In this document: positions 52,257 to 61,376 of the stretch, one piece after another
Position numbering within the stretch: position 1 is the stretch's first letter
Layout: every line of letters begins with the position of its first letter
NCBI GenBank assembly: GCA_021777535.1
Contig: JAJYDN010000001.1
Location: forward strand, 62,001 to 126,000
Length of the DNA stretch: 64,000 bases
Reading direction: 5' to 3'
DNA from: Pseudomonadota bacterium
Lineage (GTDB): Bacteria > Pseudomonadota > Gammaproteobacteria > Acidiferrobacterales > Acidiferrobacteraceae
The notes under the pieces: model-generated
What the model was told of the DNA's origin: nothing
The model's database searches: none
The model's input: only the letters and a program-made list of their open reading frames with translations
Translations under genes and position numbers: made by a program

Positions 52257-52429
52257 TCCGCTGCGGCCCTTTGCCTGTCTGATCTTGTGTGCGCCCCGCT
52301 TCCTGCGGGTTTGCCGCCGTTTCTGGGCATAGAAGCCCCGAAGCGGTACAATACCGCGCAGGGGTTTCTCCGCAGCTTGCGTGTGCTGGCGGGCCCAAGT
52401 AGTATCGCGTTTTTCCCATGGGGCAGGCT
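52257..52429 (+). promoter_or_regulatory. Intergenic region with dapA promoter candidate and palindrome
   Basis: A weak hairpin CCCGC/GCGGG followed by TTT (52295-52312) could end the kinase operon. Further on, TACAAT (52347-52352) is a -10 candidate and lies inside a perfect palindrome GCGGTA-CAA-TACCGC (52343-52357), a possible operator. No good -35. Confidence 0.35.
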
Positions 52430-53308
52430 ATGTTTCGCGGAAGTATGGTGGCCCTGGTTACGCCGATGCGTGACGACGGGGCCGTGGATTTCGCTGCTCT
52501 GGACAGGCTGGTCGATTTTCATCTCCAAAGCGGTACACACGCGATCGTCGCCGTCGGGACCACCGGCGAAGCGTCGACCCTCGACGTCGATGAGCATATC
52601 GGGGTCGTCGAGGCGGTCGTGAAGCGCGTTGGCGGCCGGATACCGGTGATTGCCGGCACGGGCGCCAATGCGACGCGGGAGGCCATCGAGCTTACCCAGC
52701 GTGCCACGGATGCCGGCGCGGATGCTTGCCTGCTCGTTACGCCCTACTACAATAAGCCGACGCAGGAAGGGCTTTATCGGCATTTCCGCGCCATCGCGCA
52801 GGCGACGTCGGTGCCGATCATTTTGTACAACGTGCCCGGGCGGACCGCCTGCGACATGCTGGCCGAGACGGTGATCCGGCTTGCGAATGTGCCCCGCATT
52901 GTCGGCATCAAGGAAGCCACGGGGGATATCGGCCGCGGCGTTGCGATCCGGGCGTCGGTGGGGCCGGATTTCGTGCTCCTTTCCGGCGACGACGCGAGTG
53001 CCGTTGAACTGGCGGCGATCGGCGCGACGGGTGTCATCTCCGTGACCGCCAATGTTGCGCCGGAGCGCATGCACGCGGTCTGGGAAGCGGTGGGAGCGGG
53101 GGACATCGGGCGGGCGCGCGAGCTGGATCGGCCGCTTGCCGGGCTCCACAAGAACCTTTTTGTCGAGTCGAATCCGATTCCGGTCAAATGGGCTCTGCAA
53201 CAGATGGGATTGTGCGGCGGACATCTGCGCTTACCGCTGACGCCGCTCGCCGCTGACAAGGTCGTATACGTGCGCGAGGCGCTCGCACAAGGGGGGATTT
53301 CGGCATGA
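52430..53308 (+). CDS. dapA: 4-hydroxy-tetrahydrodipicolinate synthase DapA
   Basis: Condenses pyruvate with aspartate semialdehyde in lysine and meso-DAP synthesis. The start at ATG 52430 (MFRGSMVALVTPM) gives 292 residues, exactly the E. coli length and alignment; an ATG at 52418 is in frame but adds residues absent from the family. Schiff-base K161 in GIKEATG, GTTGE phosphate/pyruvate loop, the catalytic Tyr in YNVPGRT, GDDASA. Overlaps the lipoprotein gene by 4 nt. Confidence 0.97.
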   Translation: MFRGSMVALVTPMRDDGAVDFAALDRLVDFHLQSGTHAIVAVGTTGEASTLDVDEHIGVVEAVVKRVGGRIPVIAGTGANATREAIELTQRATDAGADACLLVTPYYNKPTQEGLYRHFRAIAQATSVPIILYNVPGRTACDMLAETVIRLANVPRIVGIKEATGDIGRGVAIRASVGPDFVLLSGDDASAVELAAIGATGVISVTANVAPERMHAVWEAVGAGDIGRARELDRPLAGLHKNLFVESNPIPVKWALQQMGLCGGHLRLPLTPLAADKVVYVREALAQGGISA

Positions 53309-53667
53309 AGCAGATGTGGTTGTTCGCGGGGCTCGTGGCAGGCGTGACGCTGGGCGGTTGCGGGATGTTTGGCGGGGGCGGCCACTGCACCGGCCCCGCC
53401 TATGTCGTACCGTCGCCCATGCCGCCGCTCAAGATTCCCGCCGGATTGAGCACACCGGCAGATCATAGCCGCTATCACATCGACGGTGCGTTGCTGCCGA
53501 AATCGGCGGTGGCGCCCGCGCCTGGCGTGCGCCGTGAAGCGCACCCGCCGGGAGGATCGATTGCGCCGCTTCCTTCACAGCAGCCGCCGGCGGTGGCGCC
53601 CGGGATCGCTGGTCCCCCGCTCAGCAGCAGCCAGTCTGCGGTTACCAGTCCCAACAACGGCTCCTGA
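53305..53667 (+). CDS. Short BamC-like outer-membrane lipoprotein
   Basis: 120 residues. Signal peptide with lipobox LGGC, acylated Cys at residue 19. Then an extended Pro-rich tail with [20 protein letters not shown], which resembles the unstructured segment of BamC (NlpB/DapX) that wraps around BamD. In E. coli bamC also follows dapA. The two helix-grip domains of BamC (about 340 residues in total) are absent; the rest is low-complexity Pro/Ser/Ala. So it is a minimal BamC or a remnant. Starts 4 nt inside dapA. Confidence 0.75.
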   Translation: MKQMWLFAGLVAGVTLGGCGMFGGGGHCTGPAYVVPSPMPPLKIPAGLSTPADHSRYHIDGALLPKSAVAPAPGVRREAHPPGGSIAPLPSQQPPAVAPGIAGPPLSSSQSAVTSPNNGS

Positions 53668-53699
53668 GCGGATTCGGCGGGCAGGCGCGGGAGCGGATC

Positions 53700-56600
53700 G
53701 TGCACACAGGTGAGTTTGCCGGCGGCAATACACTGACATTGCCGGGGCCCGGCGCTTTGCCGCTCTTTCGGGCCGAGCGCCTGCGCCGCCAGTTGAGCAG
53801 TTTCATTCCGCTTACCGGAATCTTCGCGCAGTATTGGCATTTTCTGCAGGTCGAAACGCCGCTCGACGCAGACGAGCGGCGCAAGCTCGCCTCCCTTCTC
53901 CATTATGGCGAGCCCCCCGTTCTTCCGGAGACGGTCGATGTAACGTTCCTCGTCGTGCCGCGCCTTGGCACCATATCCCCCTGGTCCAGCAAGGCCGCTG
54001 ACATCGTCGCGCGCTGCGGACTGGCGAAGGTGTTGCGCATCGAGCGCGGTGTGTTGTGGCATCTGGCCACGGAACGGCCGCTGACCGGGGCGGAGCGCGC
54101 CAAGGTCGAAGGTCTGCTGCATGATCGGATGACGGAATCCGTATTGCCGGATCTGGCGGCCGCCGGCGGCCTGTGGGATCACGCGGCTGCGGGGGTGCTG
54201 GCCTTCGTCGGTGTGCTGGAAGGGGGTGCGGCGGCCTTGGCGGAGGCCGATCAGCGCCTGGGCCTTGCGTTGTCTGCCGACGAGAGCCGCTATCTCCTGG
54301 AGTATTTCCAGGGTGTCAAGCGCAATCCTACCGATGCCGAGCTGATGATGTTCGCCCAGGCGAACTCCGAGCATTGCCGGCACAAGATCTTCAACGCCCG
54401 ATTCTTTCTCGACGGGAAGCCGGCTGAACACTCGCTTTTCGGCATGATCCGGAACACGTCTGCCGTAAGTCCCGAGGGGTTGCTGAGCGCGTATGCCGAC
54501 AATGCGGCGGTGATCGCGGGGGCGGCGGAGGCGACATGGCTTTTCATCGATCCCGAGCGCCGGCACTACCACTTCACGCGTGAAGCGATGCCGCTCCTTG
54601 CCAAGGTGGAGACACATAATCACCCGACCGCCATTTCCCCGTATCCGGGAGCAGCCACGGGTGCCGGCGGCGAGATTCGTGACGAAGGGGCGACCGGCCG
54701 GGGTGGCCATCCCAAGGCGGGTCTGGTCGGCTTTTCCGTATCCGATCTGCGCCTGCCCGATGCCCTGCGTCCGTGGGAGATCGACCGGGGAGCGCCGTCG
54801 CGCCTGGCGACGGCGCTCGAGATCATGCTCGAGGGTCCACTCGGCGCGGCCGCGTTCAATAACGAATTCGGGCGGCCGGCGATCAACGGCTATTTCCGCA
54901 CCTATGAGCTGACGGCTCCCGATGGCGTGTTCGGTTACCGCAAGCCGGTGATGCTTGCCGGTGGCGTGGGTGCTGTCCGGCGGGCTCATGTCAGAAAGCA
55001 GGAGTTGCCCGCCGGTACACCGCTCGTCGTTCTTGGCGGTCCGGCCTTCCTGATCGGTCTGGGTGGTGGCGCCGCCTCCAGCGTTGGCAGCGGCAGCGGG
55101 CAGGAAGAGCTCGATTTCGCCTCGGTTCAGCGGGGTAACGCCGAGATGCAGCGGCGCGCCCAGGAGGTTATCGAAGCCTGTATCGCGCTCGGCGACGACA
55201 ACCCTATCCTGTCGATTCACGATGTGGGCGCGGGGGGCCTGTCGAATGCCTTGCCGGAGCTGGTGCATGGGGCACACTGCGGCGGGGAGATCGATCTCGC
55301 TGCGGTGCCCAATGCGCAGCCCGCGATGTCGCCCATGCAGATCTGGTCGAACGAGGCGCAGGAGCGCTATGTGCTGGCGGTAACCGCTGAGCGCATGGAC
55401 CGGTTTCTCGCCCTCTGTGCCCGCGAAAAGTGTCCTGCCGCCATCGTCGGGCATGCCACCGAGGGCGAGCGGTTGCGCGTGTCGGATAGCCACCCGGACC
55501 GATCGGCCACCGACCCTATCGATCTGCCCTTGTCCATGTTCCTCGGCGACGTGCCGCGCATGGAGCGGCAGGCCCGGTCCGTCCGCCGCCGTGCAAGAAG
55601 GCTTGCGACACGGCGGCTCGATCTCGAGGATTGTGTCGCGCGCGTACTGACCTTGCCGGGCGTAGCCAGCAAGGAATTTCTCATCACCATCGGCGACCGC
55701 AGCATCACGGGCCTTGTGTGCCGCGATCAGATGGTGGGCCGCTGGCAGGTGCCCGTGGCCGATTGTGGCGTCACCGCCACGGGGTATGGCGATGTGACCG
55801 GCGAGGCCATCGCCATCGGCGAGCGCGCGCCGATCGCCGTCATCGACGCCTCGGCGGCGGCGCGGATGACGGTCGGCGAGGCCATCACCAATATCGCTGC
55901 GGCGCGCATCCGTTGTCTCCCGGATGTCAAGCTTTCGGCAAACTGGATGGCGAGCGCGGGCAGCGAGGGCGAGGACGCGGCCCTCTACGCGGCAGTACGC
56001 GCCGTAGGCCTGGAGCTTTGTCCGGCCCTTGGCGTGGCGATTCCGGTGGGCAAGGACTCGCTGTCGATGCGCGCGTCCTGGATGGAAAACGGGACGGCGC
56101 GCGAAGTGCGTTCGCCCGTGACACTCATCGCCAGCGCCTTCGCGCCCGTGACCGATGTGCGCAAGACGCTGACGCCGGCACTGCGGCTCGCCGAAGAAAC
56201 CGATTTGCTGCTGATCGACTGTGGCCGGGGCCAGAATCGCCTCGGTGGTTCGGCGCTTGCGCAGGTTCATGGCGTGGAAGGCGGCGCACCGCCGGATCTC
56301 GATGATCCGCGCGTCCTGAAGCTGTTCTTCGGAGTCATCCAGGCACTGAATGAACTGGGCCTTCTGTACGCCTATCACGATCGCTCGGACGGCGGTCTCT
56401 TTGTCACGTTGTGCGAGATGGCCTTCGCCGGGCACTGCGGACTCGACATCGACATCGGCGCGCTTGGGCGCGATCCGGTCGCGGCTTTGTTCAGCGAGGA
56501 ACTCGGGGCCGTTTTGCAGACACCCCGGGCGGCGCGCGCGGGGATCATGGGGGCCCTGAAGAAAAAGGGTCTGGCGCGATACGCGCGCATCATCGGCAGT

Positions 56601-57608
56601 ACCCGTGAGGACGATCAGATCGTTATCCGCCGCGGCGGGCGCACGCTGCTTGAGGGCGACCGCGTCAGCTACCAGAGCCTGTGGACGGAAACGTCGTTCC
56701 GCATGCAGGTCCTGCGCGACGAACCCGAGAGTGCCGCGGAATCCTATGAACTGATTGCCGACCGGAAGGATCCCGGACTGAGTTGCGAGACCGGCTTCGA
56801 TGTGACGCAGCCGCTTGCCCCCGCGTTGCTGTCGACAAAACCGAAGGTCGCCATCTTGCGTGAGCAGGGCGTGAACGGCCACCGGGAGATGGCGGCCGCC
56901 TTTATGGCCGCGGGCTTCGAGGCAGTGGACGTCACCATGACCGATCTCCTCGAGCGCCGCGAGGGTCTCGCGGGTTTCCAGGGATTGGCTGCATGTGGCG
57001 GGTTTTCGTTCGGTGACGTCCTCGGTGCGGGGGGCGGCTGGGCCAAGTCGATCCTCTTCAATGCGCGTCTGCGCGATGAGTTCGCACACTTTTTTGGGCG
57101 TCCGGAGACTTTTACGCTCGGTGTCTGCAACGGCTGCCAGATGCTGGCCCATTTGCGGGATCTGATTCCCGGCGCCGAGCATTGGCCGACCTTCATCAAT
57201 AACCGCTCCGCCCAGTTTGAAGCGCGTACCGTCCTGGTCGAGATACCAAAGAGTCCTTCCGTACTGCTCGCGGGCATGGCCGGATCACGGCTTCCGGTCC
57301 CGGTCGCCCACGGCGAGGGACGGCTGATCCTCGATGCTCCGGTCCTGCAGATGTTCGAGGAACGGCAGATCATCGCGGCGCGGTATATCGATCACTATGG
57401 CCGGCCCACCGAAACCTATCCGCGTAACCCGAATGGCTCGACCGGGGGCGTGACAGGACTGACGTCGGCGGATGGCCGCGCGACCATCCTGATGCCGCAC
57501 CCCGAGCGCGCGGTGTATGCCGCTTCCAACTCATGGCTGCCCCGGGACACGGGCGTATTCGGTCCGTGGTTCGAATTATTCCGCAATGCCCGGCGTCACG
57601 CCGGCTGA
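53700..57608 (+). CDS. purL: Phosphoribosylformylglycinamidine synthase PurL (large, single-chain)
   Basis: The ATP- and glutamine-dependent fourth step of purine synthesis. 1302 residues, the large proteobacterial form (E. coli 1295). N-terminal PurS-like part, the synthase halves with [22 protein letters not shown] and GGAASS, and a C-terminal class I glutaminase with LGVCNGCQM and HPERAVY. Starts with GTG 53700, preceded by GGGAGCGG. Its 3' end overlaps the lipoate ligase gene on the other strand by 33 bp. Confidence 0.96.
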   Translation: MHTGEFAGGNTLTLPGPGALPLFRAERLRRQLSSFIPLTGIFAQYWHFLQVETPLDADERRKLASLLHYGEPPVLPETVDVTFLVVPRLGTISPWSSKAADIVARCGLAKVLRIERGVLWHLATERPLTGAERAKVEGLLHDRMTESVLPDLAAAGGLWDHAAAGVLAFVGVLEGGAAALAEADQRLGLALSADESRYLLEYFQGVKRNPTDAELMMFAQANSEHCRHKIFNARFFLDGKPAEHSLFGMIRNTSAVSPEGLLSAYADNAAVIAGAAEATWLFIDPERRHYHFTREAMPLLAKVETHNHPTAISPYPGAATGAGGEIRDEGATGRGGHPKAGLVGFSVSDLRLPDALRPWEIDRGAPSRLATALEIMLEGPLGAAAFNNEFGRPAINGYFRTYELTAPDGVFGYRKPVMLAGGVGAVRRAHVRKQELPAGTPLVVLGGPAFLIGLGGGAASSVGSGSGQEELDFASVQRGNAEMQRRAQEVIEACIALGDDNPILSIHDVGAGGLSNALPELVHGAHCGGEIDLAAVPNAQPAMSPMQIWSNEAQERYVLAVTAERMDRFLALCAREKCPAAIVGHATEGERLRVSDSHPDRSATDPIDLPLSMFLGDVPRMERQARSVRRRARRLATRRLDLEDCVARVLTLPGVASKEFLITIGDRSITGLVCRDQMVGRWQVPVADCGVTATGYGDVTGEAIAIGERAPIAVIDASAAARMTVGEAITNIAAARIRCLPDVKLSANWMASAGSEGEDAALYAAVRAVGLELCPALGVAIPVGKDSLSMRASWMENGTAREVRSPVTLIASAFAPVTDVRKTLTPALRLAEETDLLLIDCGRGQNRLGGSALAQVHGVEGGAPPDLDDPRVLKLFFGVIQALNELGLLYAYHDRSDGGLFVTLCEMAFAGHCGLDIDIGALGRDPVAALFSEELGAVLQTPRAARAGIMGALKKKGLARYARIIGSTREDDQIVIRRGGRTLLEGDRVSYQSLWTETSFRMQVLRDEPESAAESYELIADRKDPGLSCETGFDVTQPLAPALLSTKPKVAILREQGVNGHREMAAAFMAAGFEAVDVTMTDLLERREGLAGFQGLAACGGFSFGDVLGAGGGWAKSILFNARLRDEFAHFFGRPETFTLGVCNGCQMLAHLRDLIPGAEHWPTFINNRSAQFEARTVLVEIPKSPSVLLAGMAGSRLPVPVAHGEGRLILDAPVLQMFEERQIIAARYIDHYGRPTETYPRNPNGSTGGVTGLTSADGRATILMPHPERAVYAASNSWLPRDTGVFGPWFELFRNARRHAG

Positions 57609-58619
57609 GTCCGGCGGACCGAAAAGACACGCGATCAAGCTGTCGGTGGTGATGCCCAGACACCGGGCCGCATTGCAAAGCGGAAGCGTGTCTGCCGCAA
57701 AGCGCGCGCCTGTCCACTCTTTCATCCATGCAGACACGTCGCGGTCGGCGCCGGCGATCGCGCGAACCGATACGACGATGTCGTCGCGGATGCTGATCGA
57801 CAGGGCGATCGGCCCAGGCGGCGTGGCGACCACCCGCTGGCACAGGTACAGGCCTTCCTGGATTTTGAAGAGCGGCCGGGAGCGGGGTTCGTCGTCCTCG
57901 TGGACGCTCGCGGCGAGCTCCTTGGTTACCAGGCGTGCCTCACGAAGAAGCGCATCGGACACGGGCGCCATCTCGAGGCCGCCTACGAGCGGGCGAAAGG
58001 CCTGGATGAGGTACTCCTTGATGCGGTCGGCGGAAGGCGTGTGGCCGGTTTCGCGGCGGATCGATGTCATGTGGGACGCGAGGGCGCCCTTCAGGGCCAC
58101 CTTGAGGCGCGGGTCGGAAAGCCGCACGATGCGATGCATGAGGTCGTGATCGAAATCGAGGAGGATGCTGCCGACGAAGCAGAAATGGCCGTTGATGTCG
58201 GCCGCCCCCTGGCCGCCGATCTTGTGGCCTTGTTCCGTGACGATGTCATTGATCGGCCGCAGCCGGGCACGGATCCCCATCCTGCCGTACACGGCAACGG
58301 GCGCCTGCGACAAATGCCGGTACGCATCCTGCACGCCATTGGGAATCGGCGGATGCGGGCGCCTCATGACCAGCGTGTAGAAGACCTGGCCCGGGCCCAG
58401 CAGTACCATGCCTCCACCCGTCTCCCGCCGCATGACGGGAATGCCCTGTTCGCGGCAATACGCGAGGTCGACGGTCTCCTTCGCATCGAAGTAGCCAAGA
58501 CTCACGAAGGACTGCGACGGTTCGACGAGAACGAGCCCTTCCTGCCCAAGGCGCGCGAGCGCGTGGAAATAGCTTATGGGCAACAGGCCGGTGTTGTCGC
58601 GGGGCAGCAATAGTTGCAC
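57576..58619 (-). CDS. Lipoate-protein ligase with C-terminal accessory domain (LplA/sLpl-like)
   Basis: 347 residues. The N-terminal catalytic domain has the lipoate ligase signature [12 protein letters not shown] (RRxxGGG), [16 protein letters not shown] with the adenylate-binding Lys, and [10 protein letters not shown]. The C-terminal 90 or so residues ([15 protein letters not shown]...[19 protein letters not shown]) resemble the LplA accessory domain (LplB). The start is GTG 58619. It lies 63 bp from the divergent Crp/Fnr gene and near the LbpA/GcvH-like protein (59455), a plausible substrate. Sulfur oxidisers use dedicated ligases to load LbpA of the sHdr system; this assignment is inference. 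Confidence 0.85.
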   Translation of the reverse strand: MQLLLPRDNTGLLPISYFHALARLGQEGLVLVEPSQSFVSLGYFDAKETVDLAYCREQGIPVMRRETGGGMVLLGPGQVFYTLVMRRPHPPIPNGVQDAYRHLSQAPVAVYGRMGIRARLRPINDIVTEQGHKIGGQGAADINGHFCFVGSILLDFDHDLMHRIVRLSDPRLKVALKGALASHMTSIRRETGHTPSADRIKEYLIQAFRPLVGGLEMAPVSDALLREARLVTKELAASVHEDDEPRSRPLFKIQEGLYLCQRVVATPPGPIALSISIRDDIVVSVRAIAGADRDVSAWMKEWTGARFAADTLPLCNAARCLGITTDSLIACLFGPPDSAGVTPGIAE

Positions 58620-58682
58620 GCCAAAGGCTCTTGTGGGCGATGGTTGGGGCTATATTAGTCTATCGGTCACAAAGAGGGGTAA

Positions 58683-59372
58683 ATGATGCAGGATAGCCTG
58701 CTTGTCGTCCGCAAGGCCGCGTTGTTTGCGAACCTTCTGCCCGAAGACCTCGAGCAGATTCTGAAGAACGCCCGGGTCCGCCAGTTCAAGAGCCATGAGC
58801 CGATTTTCTCGGCCGGCAGCGAGGCCCGGGCATTTTATTTCCTTGTATCCGGCAGTGTGCGGCTGTTTCGGCTGTCGCCCCAGGGCGAGGAGAAGGTCAT
58901 AGAAGTCATCATGCCGGATTCGACATTTGGCGAGGGCGTCGTGTTTCTGGGTGGCCGCTATCCGGTTCATGCGGCGGCCGTGACCGACAGCGAGGTCGTG
59001 GAGCTCGCCACGAACCATTTCAGCAGTGTGCTCGCCAGCAATCACGACACGGCCTTGCGCATGCTGGCGGGCCTTAGTACGCGGCTGCATCAGCTCATTC
59101 AGGACGTGGCATCGCTGACGCTGGAGTCGGCTGGCCAGCGGGTGGCGGGCTATCTCTTGTCCCAGTGCCCGCCTGGCGGTGGCCAGGCGGCCATCCATAT
59201 GATGATCCCGAAGAATGTCATCGCGTCACGCATCGGCGTCAAGGCGGAGACGTTCTCGCGGGTGCTGGCGGTCTTGCGTAGCGGCGGGCTCATTCACGTG
59301 GCCGGCAATGATATCCAGATACTCGACCGCGAAGCCCTCATGCGCTGGCGCGACGGTGTCGGGCGTCCGTGA
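58683..59372 (+). CDS. DNR-like Crp/Fnr family transcription regulator
   Basis: 229 residues. Cyclic-nucleotide-type beta-roll (about 10-125), dimerisation helix (ALRMLAGLSTRLHQLIQDV) and winged HTH (ASRIGVKAETFSRVLAVL). It aligns along its length with Pseudomonas DNR (for example FYFLVSGSVRLFRLSPQGEEKVIEV and LSTRLHQ), a haem-dependent NO sensor. There is no N-terminal cysteine cluster, so it does not sense oxygen like FNR. Two matching TTGA-type boxes lie downstream at 59388 and 60938. ATG 58683 (or 58686) has AGAGGGG upstream; TATATT at 58651-58656 is a -10 candidate. Confidence 0.9.
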   Translation: MMQDSLLVVRKAALFANLLPEDLEQILKNARVRQFKSHEPIFSAGSEARAFYFLVSGSVRLFRLSPQGEEKVIEVIMPDSTFGEGVVFLGGRYPVHAAAVTDSEVVELATNHFSSVLASNHDTALRMLAGLSTRLHQLIQDVASLTLESAGQRVAGYLLSQCPPGGGQAAIHMMIPKNVIASRIGVKAETFSRVLAVLRSGGLIHVAGNDIQILDREALMRWRDGVGRP

Positions 59373-59387
59373 GCGCCACCGGCCCTC

Positions 59388-59401
59388 TTGACCTGGGTCA
59401 A
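59388..59401. promoter_or_regulatory. FNR/DNR-type box upstream of the LbpA-like gene
   Basis: TTGACCTGGGTCAA is a perfect inverted repeat TTGAC-N4-GTCAA, extended to CTTGAC...GTCAAG. Its centre is about 60 bp before ATG 59455. CATGCT at 59425-59430 could be the -10, which would put the box near -41.5, the class II activator position. Confidence 0.75.
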
Positions 59402-59454
59402 GGAAGCGGCCGTGGCCCCAAATGCATGCTGCCATCACAAGAGAGGGCCGGATT

Positions 59455-59904
59455 ATGGCGGAATACCGCGGTTGCGAATTGCCCGAGGACCTCTTCTATG
59501 ATCTCGACTATGTGTGGGCGAGGCCGGAGGACAATGGCCAGGTGACTCTCGGCATCACCGATGGCGCGCAGACCATGGCAGGGCGCGTCCAGAAGATCCG
59601 CATCAAGAAAGTCGGCTTTCATGTGGCGGCAGGGCGGCATGTGGCGACGCTCGAGAGCGGCAAATGGGCAGGCGGGGTGCCATGCCCGTTCGCCGGCACC
59701 GTCGAGGCCGTCAATGACCAGGTGCTGGCAGTGCCCCATCTCGTCAATGTCAGCCCCTATGGGGAGGCATGGCTTGTAAAGGTCCGTCCGGATGAGCCCC
59801 AGGGGGCCCTGCTGGGCCTTGCGACGGGGACGGCGGCGATAGCGGCGCTGCGCCAATGGCTCGATCGGTATGACGTGCAATGCATGCGCTGCGCAGAATC
59901 CTGA
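59455..59904 (+). CDS. Lipoyl-carrier protein, LbpA/GcvH-like
   Basis: 149 residues. A single lipoyl domain of the glycine-cleavage H type. The lipoylation site reads TLESGK70WAGGVPCPFAG, not the VESVKAASD context of true GcvH. The ESGKW motif is that of lipoate-binding proteins (LbpA) of the sulfur-oxidising sHdr pathway, as far as I recall. No gcvT/gcvP or hdr genes lie in the window. ATG 59455 has GAGAGGG before it, and the gene sits downstream of a DNR-type box. It is followed by a hemerythrin 10 bp later, probably in one operon. Alternative: an ordinary GcvH homologue. Confidence 0.8.
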   Translation: MAEYRGCELPEDLFYDLDYVWARPEDNGQVTLGITDGAQTMAGRVQKIRIKKVGFHVAAGRHVATLESGKWAGGVPCPFAGTVEAVNDQVLAVPHLVNVSPYGEAWLVKVRPDEPQGALLGLATGTAAIAALRQWLDRYDVQCMRCAES

Positions 59905-59914
59905 GGTGGCCGTC

Positions 59915-60466
59915 ATGATACGAATTGAGGAGCAGGGCACGGCGCGGGCGGCCGGTTTCGATGACCCCATCGGCCTGCTGGAGGCCTGCCATGCGCGTAT
60001 CGCGGCGCATTGCATGACGCTCGGGAAGCTCGCCCGGCATCTGCAGGATTCAGGAGATCCGGCGATGGCCCGTGAGGCAGCCACCCGCGTTTTGCATTAC
60101 TTCGATACGGCAGGGCCCTTGCATCACGCGGATGAGGAGGCGGATCTGCGCCCCCTTCTGCAGACGCGGCTTGAAGCCTGTGGCGACGAGGCCACCTTGC
60201 GGCGTCTCGATGCGCTCATGAATGAGCATGCCGCGCTCGCAGACGCCTATGGACCGCTGCGCGCGGCGCTCGCCCGGATCGTGGCCGGCGCTGCCGTTTC
60301 CGGGCTGCCCATCGAACCATACGTCGGCCTCATGCGCCGCCATTTCACCGAGGAAAACGACTTGCTGTTCGTGCGGGCCCGTGCGCTTTTGAGTCCCGCG
60401 GATCTGCGTGTCCTCGGGGCCGCCATGGCCCGGCGCCGGGGGGTTCAGGCGGGTGCGGTGAGCTGA
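59915..60466 (+). CDS. Hemerythrin-like (HHE) protein
   Basis: 183 residues. A four-helix HHE fold with metal ligands visible in CHARIAAHC, LHYFDTAGPLHHADEEADLRPLL, NEHAAL and RHFTEENDLLF. HHE proteins bind diiron sites and respond to or handle oxygen, NO or iron. Start ATG 59915 with GAGGTGG upstream; the frame is open from 59870 but overlaps the LbpA-like gene. Ends in convergent overlap (22 bp) with another hemerythrin on the minus strand. Confidence 0.87.
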   Translation: MIRIEEQGTARAAGFDDPIGLLEACHARIAAHCMTLGKLARHLQDSGDPAMAREAATRVLHYFDTAGPLHHADEEADLRPLLQTRLEACGDEATLRRLDALMNEHAALADAYGPLRAALARIVAGAAVSGLPIEPYVGLMRRHFTEENDLLFVRARALLSPADLRVLGAAMARRRGVQAGAVS

Positions 60467-60882
60467 CTCGCGGCTTTCTCCAGCATCCCTTCCGGCAGTA
60501 GGGGGTCGACTGCGGGATAGAATTCCGTTTCCTCCCTGGCATCATGATGTGCAATGATCTGTCGGGTCGTGCCGAGAAGCGCCTGAGTCTCATCTTTGTC
60601 GGCGCTGGCCAGGGATTCCTCGATCTCTGCAAAAAAACTCCGTAAATCCCGGTGTCCCTTGCGCAGAATGCCCGTCAGTGCGTTGTCGGCGCCGTGAACG
60701 GACTCATAGGCTGGGAAGAGAACCTCTTCTTCGGCGCGCATGTGCCGTTCTATGGCGTCGCGAAACGCGGCGAAGGCGCGCCTTGCCCCGGACCAGTCGG
60801 CGGTTCCGGCGTGCCTTTCCAGGTCCTCGTAGAGTCTGTCGAGGAGCCGATGATGTTCGCTGAACAGGGTCTGTGTGCGCAT
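60445..60882 (-). CDS. Hemerythrin (HHE) domain protein
   Basis: 145 residues. Canonical HHE ligands: EHH near residues 9-11, RHMRAEEEVLFP, KGHRDL and AHHDAREETEFYP, so a full diiron site is expected. ATG 60882 follows AGGAGG on the minus strand. TAGACT (60914-60909, minus) is a -10 candidate, and the DNR-type box at 60938-60951 would then lie about -42 from its start, a class II activation geometry. Confidence 0.9.
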   Translation of the reverse strand: MRTQTLFSEHHRLLDRLYEDLERHAGTADWSGARRAFAAFRDAIERHMRAEEEVLFPAYESVHGADNALTGILRKGHRDLRSFFAEIEESLASADKDETQALLGTTRQIIAHHDAREETEFYPAVDPLLPEGMLEKAASQLTAPA

Positions 60883-60937
60883 AGGGATAGGCCTCCTGCC
60901 CTGCATGGAGTCTAGGCGGCACTTGCCGACCAATCCC

Positions 60938-60951
60938 TTGATGGCGGTCAA
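60938..60951. promoter_or_regulatory. FNR/DNR-type box between hemerythrin and thioredoxin-like genes
   Basis: TTGATGGCGGTCAA (TTGAT-N4-GTCAA). It shares flanks with the box at 59388: both read CTTGA...GTCAAGGA. It can serve the minus-strand hemerythrin and, on the plus strand, a promoter with TAAAAT at 60981-60986. Confidence 0.7.
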
Positions 60952-61012
60952 GGAGCGGTGCGCGGGGTGCGCGTTAGCCTTAAAATAGTCTGTTTCCACG
61001 GAGGGTCATGCC

Positions 61013-61261
61013 ATGGAAGTCCGGTTGCTCGTGTCCCAATGGTGCCCGTCCTGTCCACGGGCCGAGGCCGTATGGGCGGACGTCGCCAGGCGCCATCAGC
61101 TCGATTACAGCGTGCTCGATATCAGCAAGCCCGAGGGGCGCGCGCTGGTGGCGGATCTGCACATCCGCACGGTACCGGCCGTCGTGGTCGATGGGCAGCT
61201 GAAGGCGGTCGGCGTGCAGTCGCCGAGCGAGGCCTTGGCGCTTGTCGGTCTGGCCGCATGA
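61013..61261 (+). CDS. Small thioredoxin/glutaredoxin-fold protein with CPSC active site
   Basis: 82 residues. Active site C11-PS-C14 in SQWCPSCPRAE and cis-proline P55 in IRTVPAVVVDG. It is about the size of a glutaredoxin and lacks extra domains. Likely a cytoplasmic thiol-disulfide carrier. GGAGGG 7 nt before ATG 61013 gives the start; another ATG at 61008 is out of frame. It lies downstream of a DNR-type box and a TAAAAT -10 candidate. Confidence 0.85.
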   Translation: MEVRLLVSQWCPSCPRAEAVWADVARRHQLDYSVLDISKPEGRALVADLHIRTVPAVVVDGQLKAVGVQSPSEALALVGLAA

Positions 61262-61376
61262 GGGTGTACCCGGGAGAGAGGTCTTTGCGCGCCGGGGAGG
61301 ATAAAGGGTCGTGGCCCGAAAACCGGCGTTCACTGCCCCGCACAGGGAACAGGCCGGATGGCGCCCGAGGGCGCCC

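Noticed and set aside
53475-57182. Minus-strand open frame of 1235 codons
   Set aside because: Fully antisense to purL, composition typical of a shadow frame, no recognisable domain.
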